Source: Clostridia bacterium (GTDB lineage Bacteria > Bacillota > Clostridia > Christensenellales > UBA1242). From it: a stretch of 6,156 nt of DNA. Position numbers and translations under genes: made by a program. The notes beneath the pieces are model-generated. The model searched no databases and was not told the origin of the DNA. It saw nothing but the letters and a program-made list of their open reading frames with translations. Positions within the stretch are counted from its first letter, which is position 1. Each line of letters opens with the position of its first letter. The stretch lies in the NCBI GenBank assembly GCA_017622115.1, contig JAGART010000167.1, forward strand, positions 1 through 6,156. Direction: 5' to 3'. Shown in pieces: positions 5,900-6,156 of this stretch.

Positions 5900-6156
5900 A
5901 TGTTAAGCAAAAAAATCAAGGGTTATTCTATTGCCTTTTTAGGACTACTAACTTTATTAATAGTTAGTCTTTTTGGTGCTATTATACCCCAACAAAATTC
6001 AGCAAAGGCAGCGACTTCAATTTTGCAAGTACAAAAGGTACTTTTACCTGATATTCAAGAGGCTACTGACCCTAACCTCAAATTAAATCCAAGTGATTTA
6101 CGCCACATTGAGAGTTCGGCTCAAAATATTAGCAACAACGACTTTGTTATGTTAAA
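5900..6156 (+). CDS. Exported protein of unknown function, N-terminal 85 residues (3' end off the right edge)
   Basis: Reading from the ATG at 5900 gives 85 complete codons, and the frame is open at the window end. GGGAGG (5884-5889) lies 10 nt upstream and supports the start. The N-terminus is a classic export signal: basic MLSKKIKG, a hydrophobic core (about 10-29), then Gln-Gln-Asn-Ser-Ala-Lys-Ala-Ala, with a likely signal peptidase I site after Ala37 or Ala38. There is no lipobox Cys, so a soluble or wall-associated protein, or one anchored by a later segment, is expected. The visible mature part (about 39-85) is polar and matches no family I recognise. It lies downstream of the coupling-protein gene on the same strand but behind a strong terminator and its own promoter. 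It may be another transfer component or cargo, or the first gene of an adjoining unit. Confidence 0.85.
   Translation, partial: MLSKKIKGYSIAFLGLLTLLIVSLFGAIIPQQNSAKAATSILQVQKVLLPDIQEATDPNLKLNPSDLRHIESSAQNISNNDFVML

Noticed and set aside
5703..5906. Plus-strand GTG-started frame of 67 codons after the coupling protein
   Set aside because: It would read straight through the terminator at 5716-5744, has no ribosome binding site, and covers the promoter and ribosome binding site of the exported-protein gene.
1..6156. TGA read as Trp (Mollicute code 4), considered because of the Mycoplasma-like gene set
   Set aside because: Trp residues I checked are encoded by TGG, the three complete genes end in TAA or TAG, and no in-frame TGA interrupts the genes.
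1..6156. CRISPR array, tRNA, rRNA, insertion sequence, attachment site or origin of transfer
   Set aside because: I saw no spaced regular repeats, no cloverleaf or rRNA-like sequence, no transposase and no nick-site motif that I could support.

Overview
The window is very AT-rich. It carries Gram-positive-style ribosome binding sites, consensus sigma-A-like promoters, a lipoprotein signal and Trp encoded by TGG. This points to a low-GC Firmicutes/Bacillota-type bacterium, probably an uncultured gut or environmental lineage, using the ordinary code 11. The gene content is part of a conjugative type IV secretion system (T4SS), so the segment most likely comes from an integrative conjugative element or conjugative plasmid. 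No relaxase, integrase, attachment site or origin of transfer is visible here.

Layout: a divergent control region (3478-3744) separates two arms. Leftward on the minus strand are a small two-helix pilin-like protein (3100-3477), a 639-residue lipoprotein of unknown family (1077-2996), and a polytopic VirB6/TrbL-like membrane protein that runs off the left edge (1-964). Rightward on the plus strand is a complete VirD4/TraG-type coupling ATPase (3745-5703), closed by a strong terminator. After it comes the start of an unidentified exported protein (5900 to the right edge) with its own promoter.

How the genes work together: the coupling protein would deliver the relaxase-DNA complex to the membrane channel. 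The VirB6-like protein would form part of that channel, and the pilin-like protein would be a small inner-membrane or surface subunit. The lipoprotein sits between these two genes and is probably an envelope-anchored part of the same machine, but nothing in its sequence identifies its role.

Regulatory layout: the minus-strand arm is not a simple operon. A long AU-rich hairpin with a U-tract lies between the pilin-like and lipoprotein genes, next to a perfect 16-bp palindrome. The VirB6-like gene has its own extended -10 promoter, preceded by two near-identical direct repeats exactly 20 bp apart. These suggest expression tuned gene by gene. The lipoprotein and this control layout are the parts of the window most likely to be undescribed.
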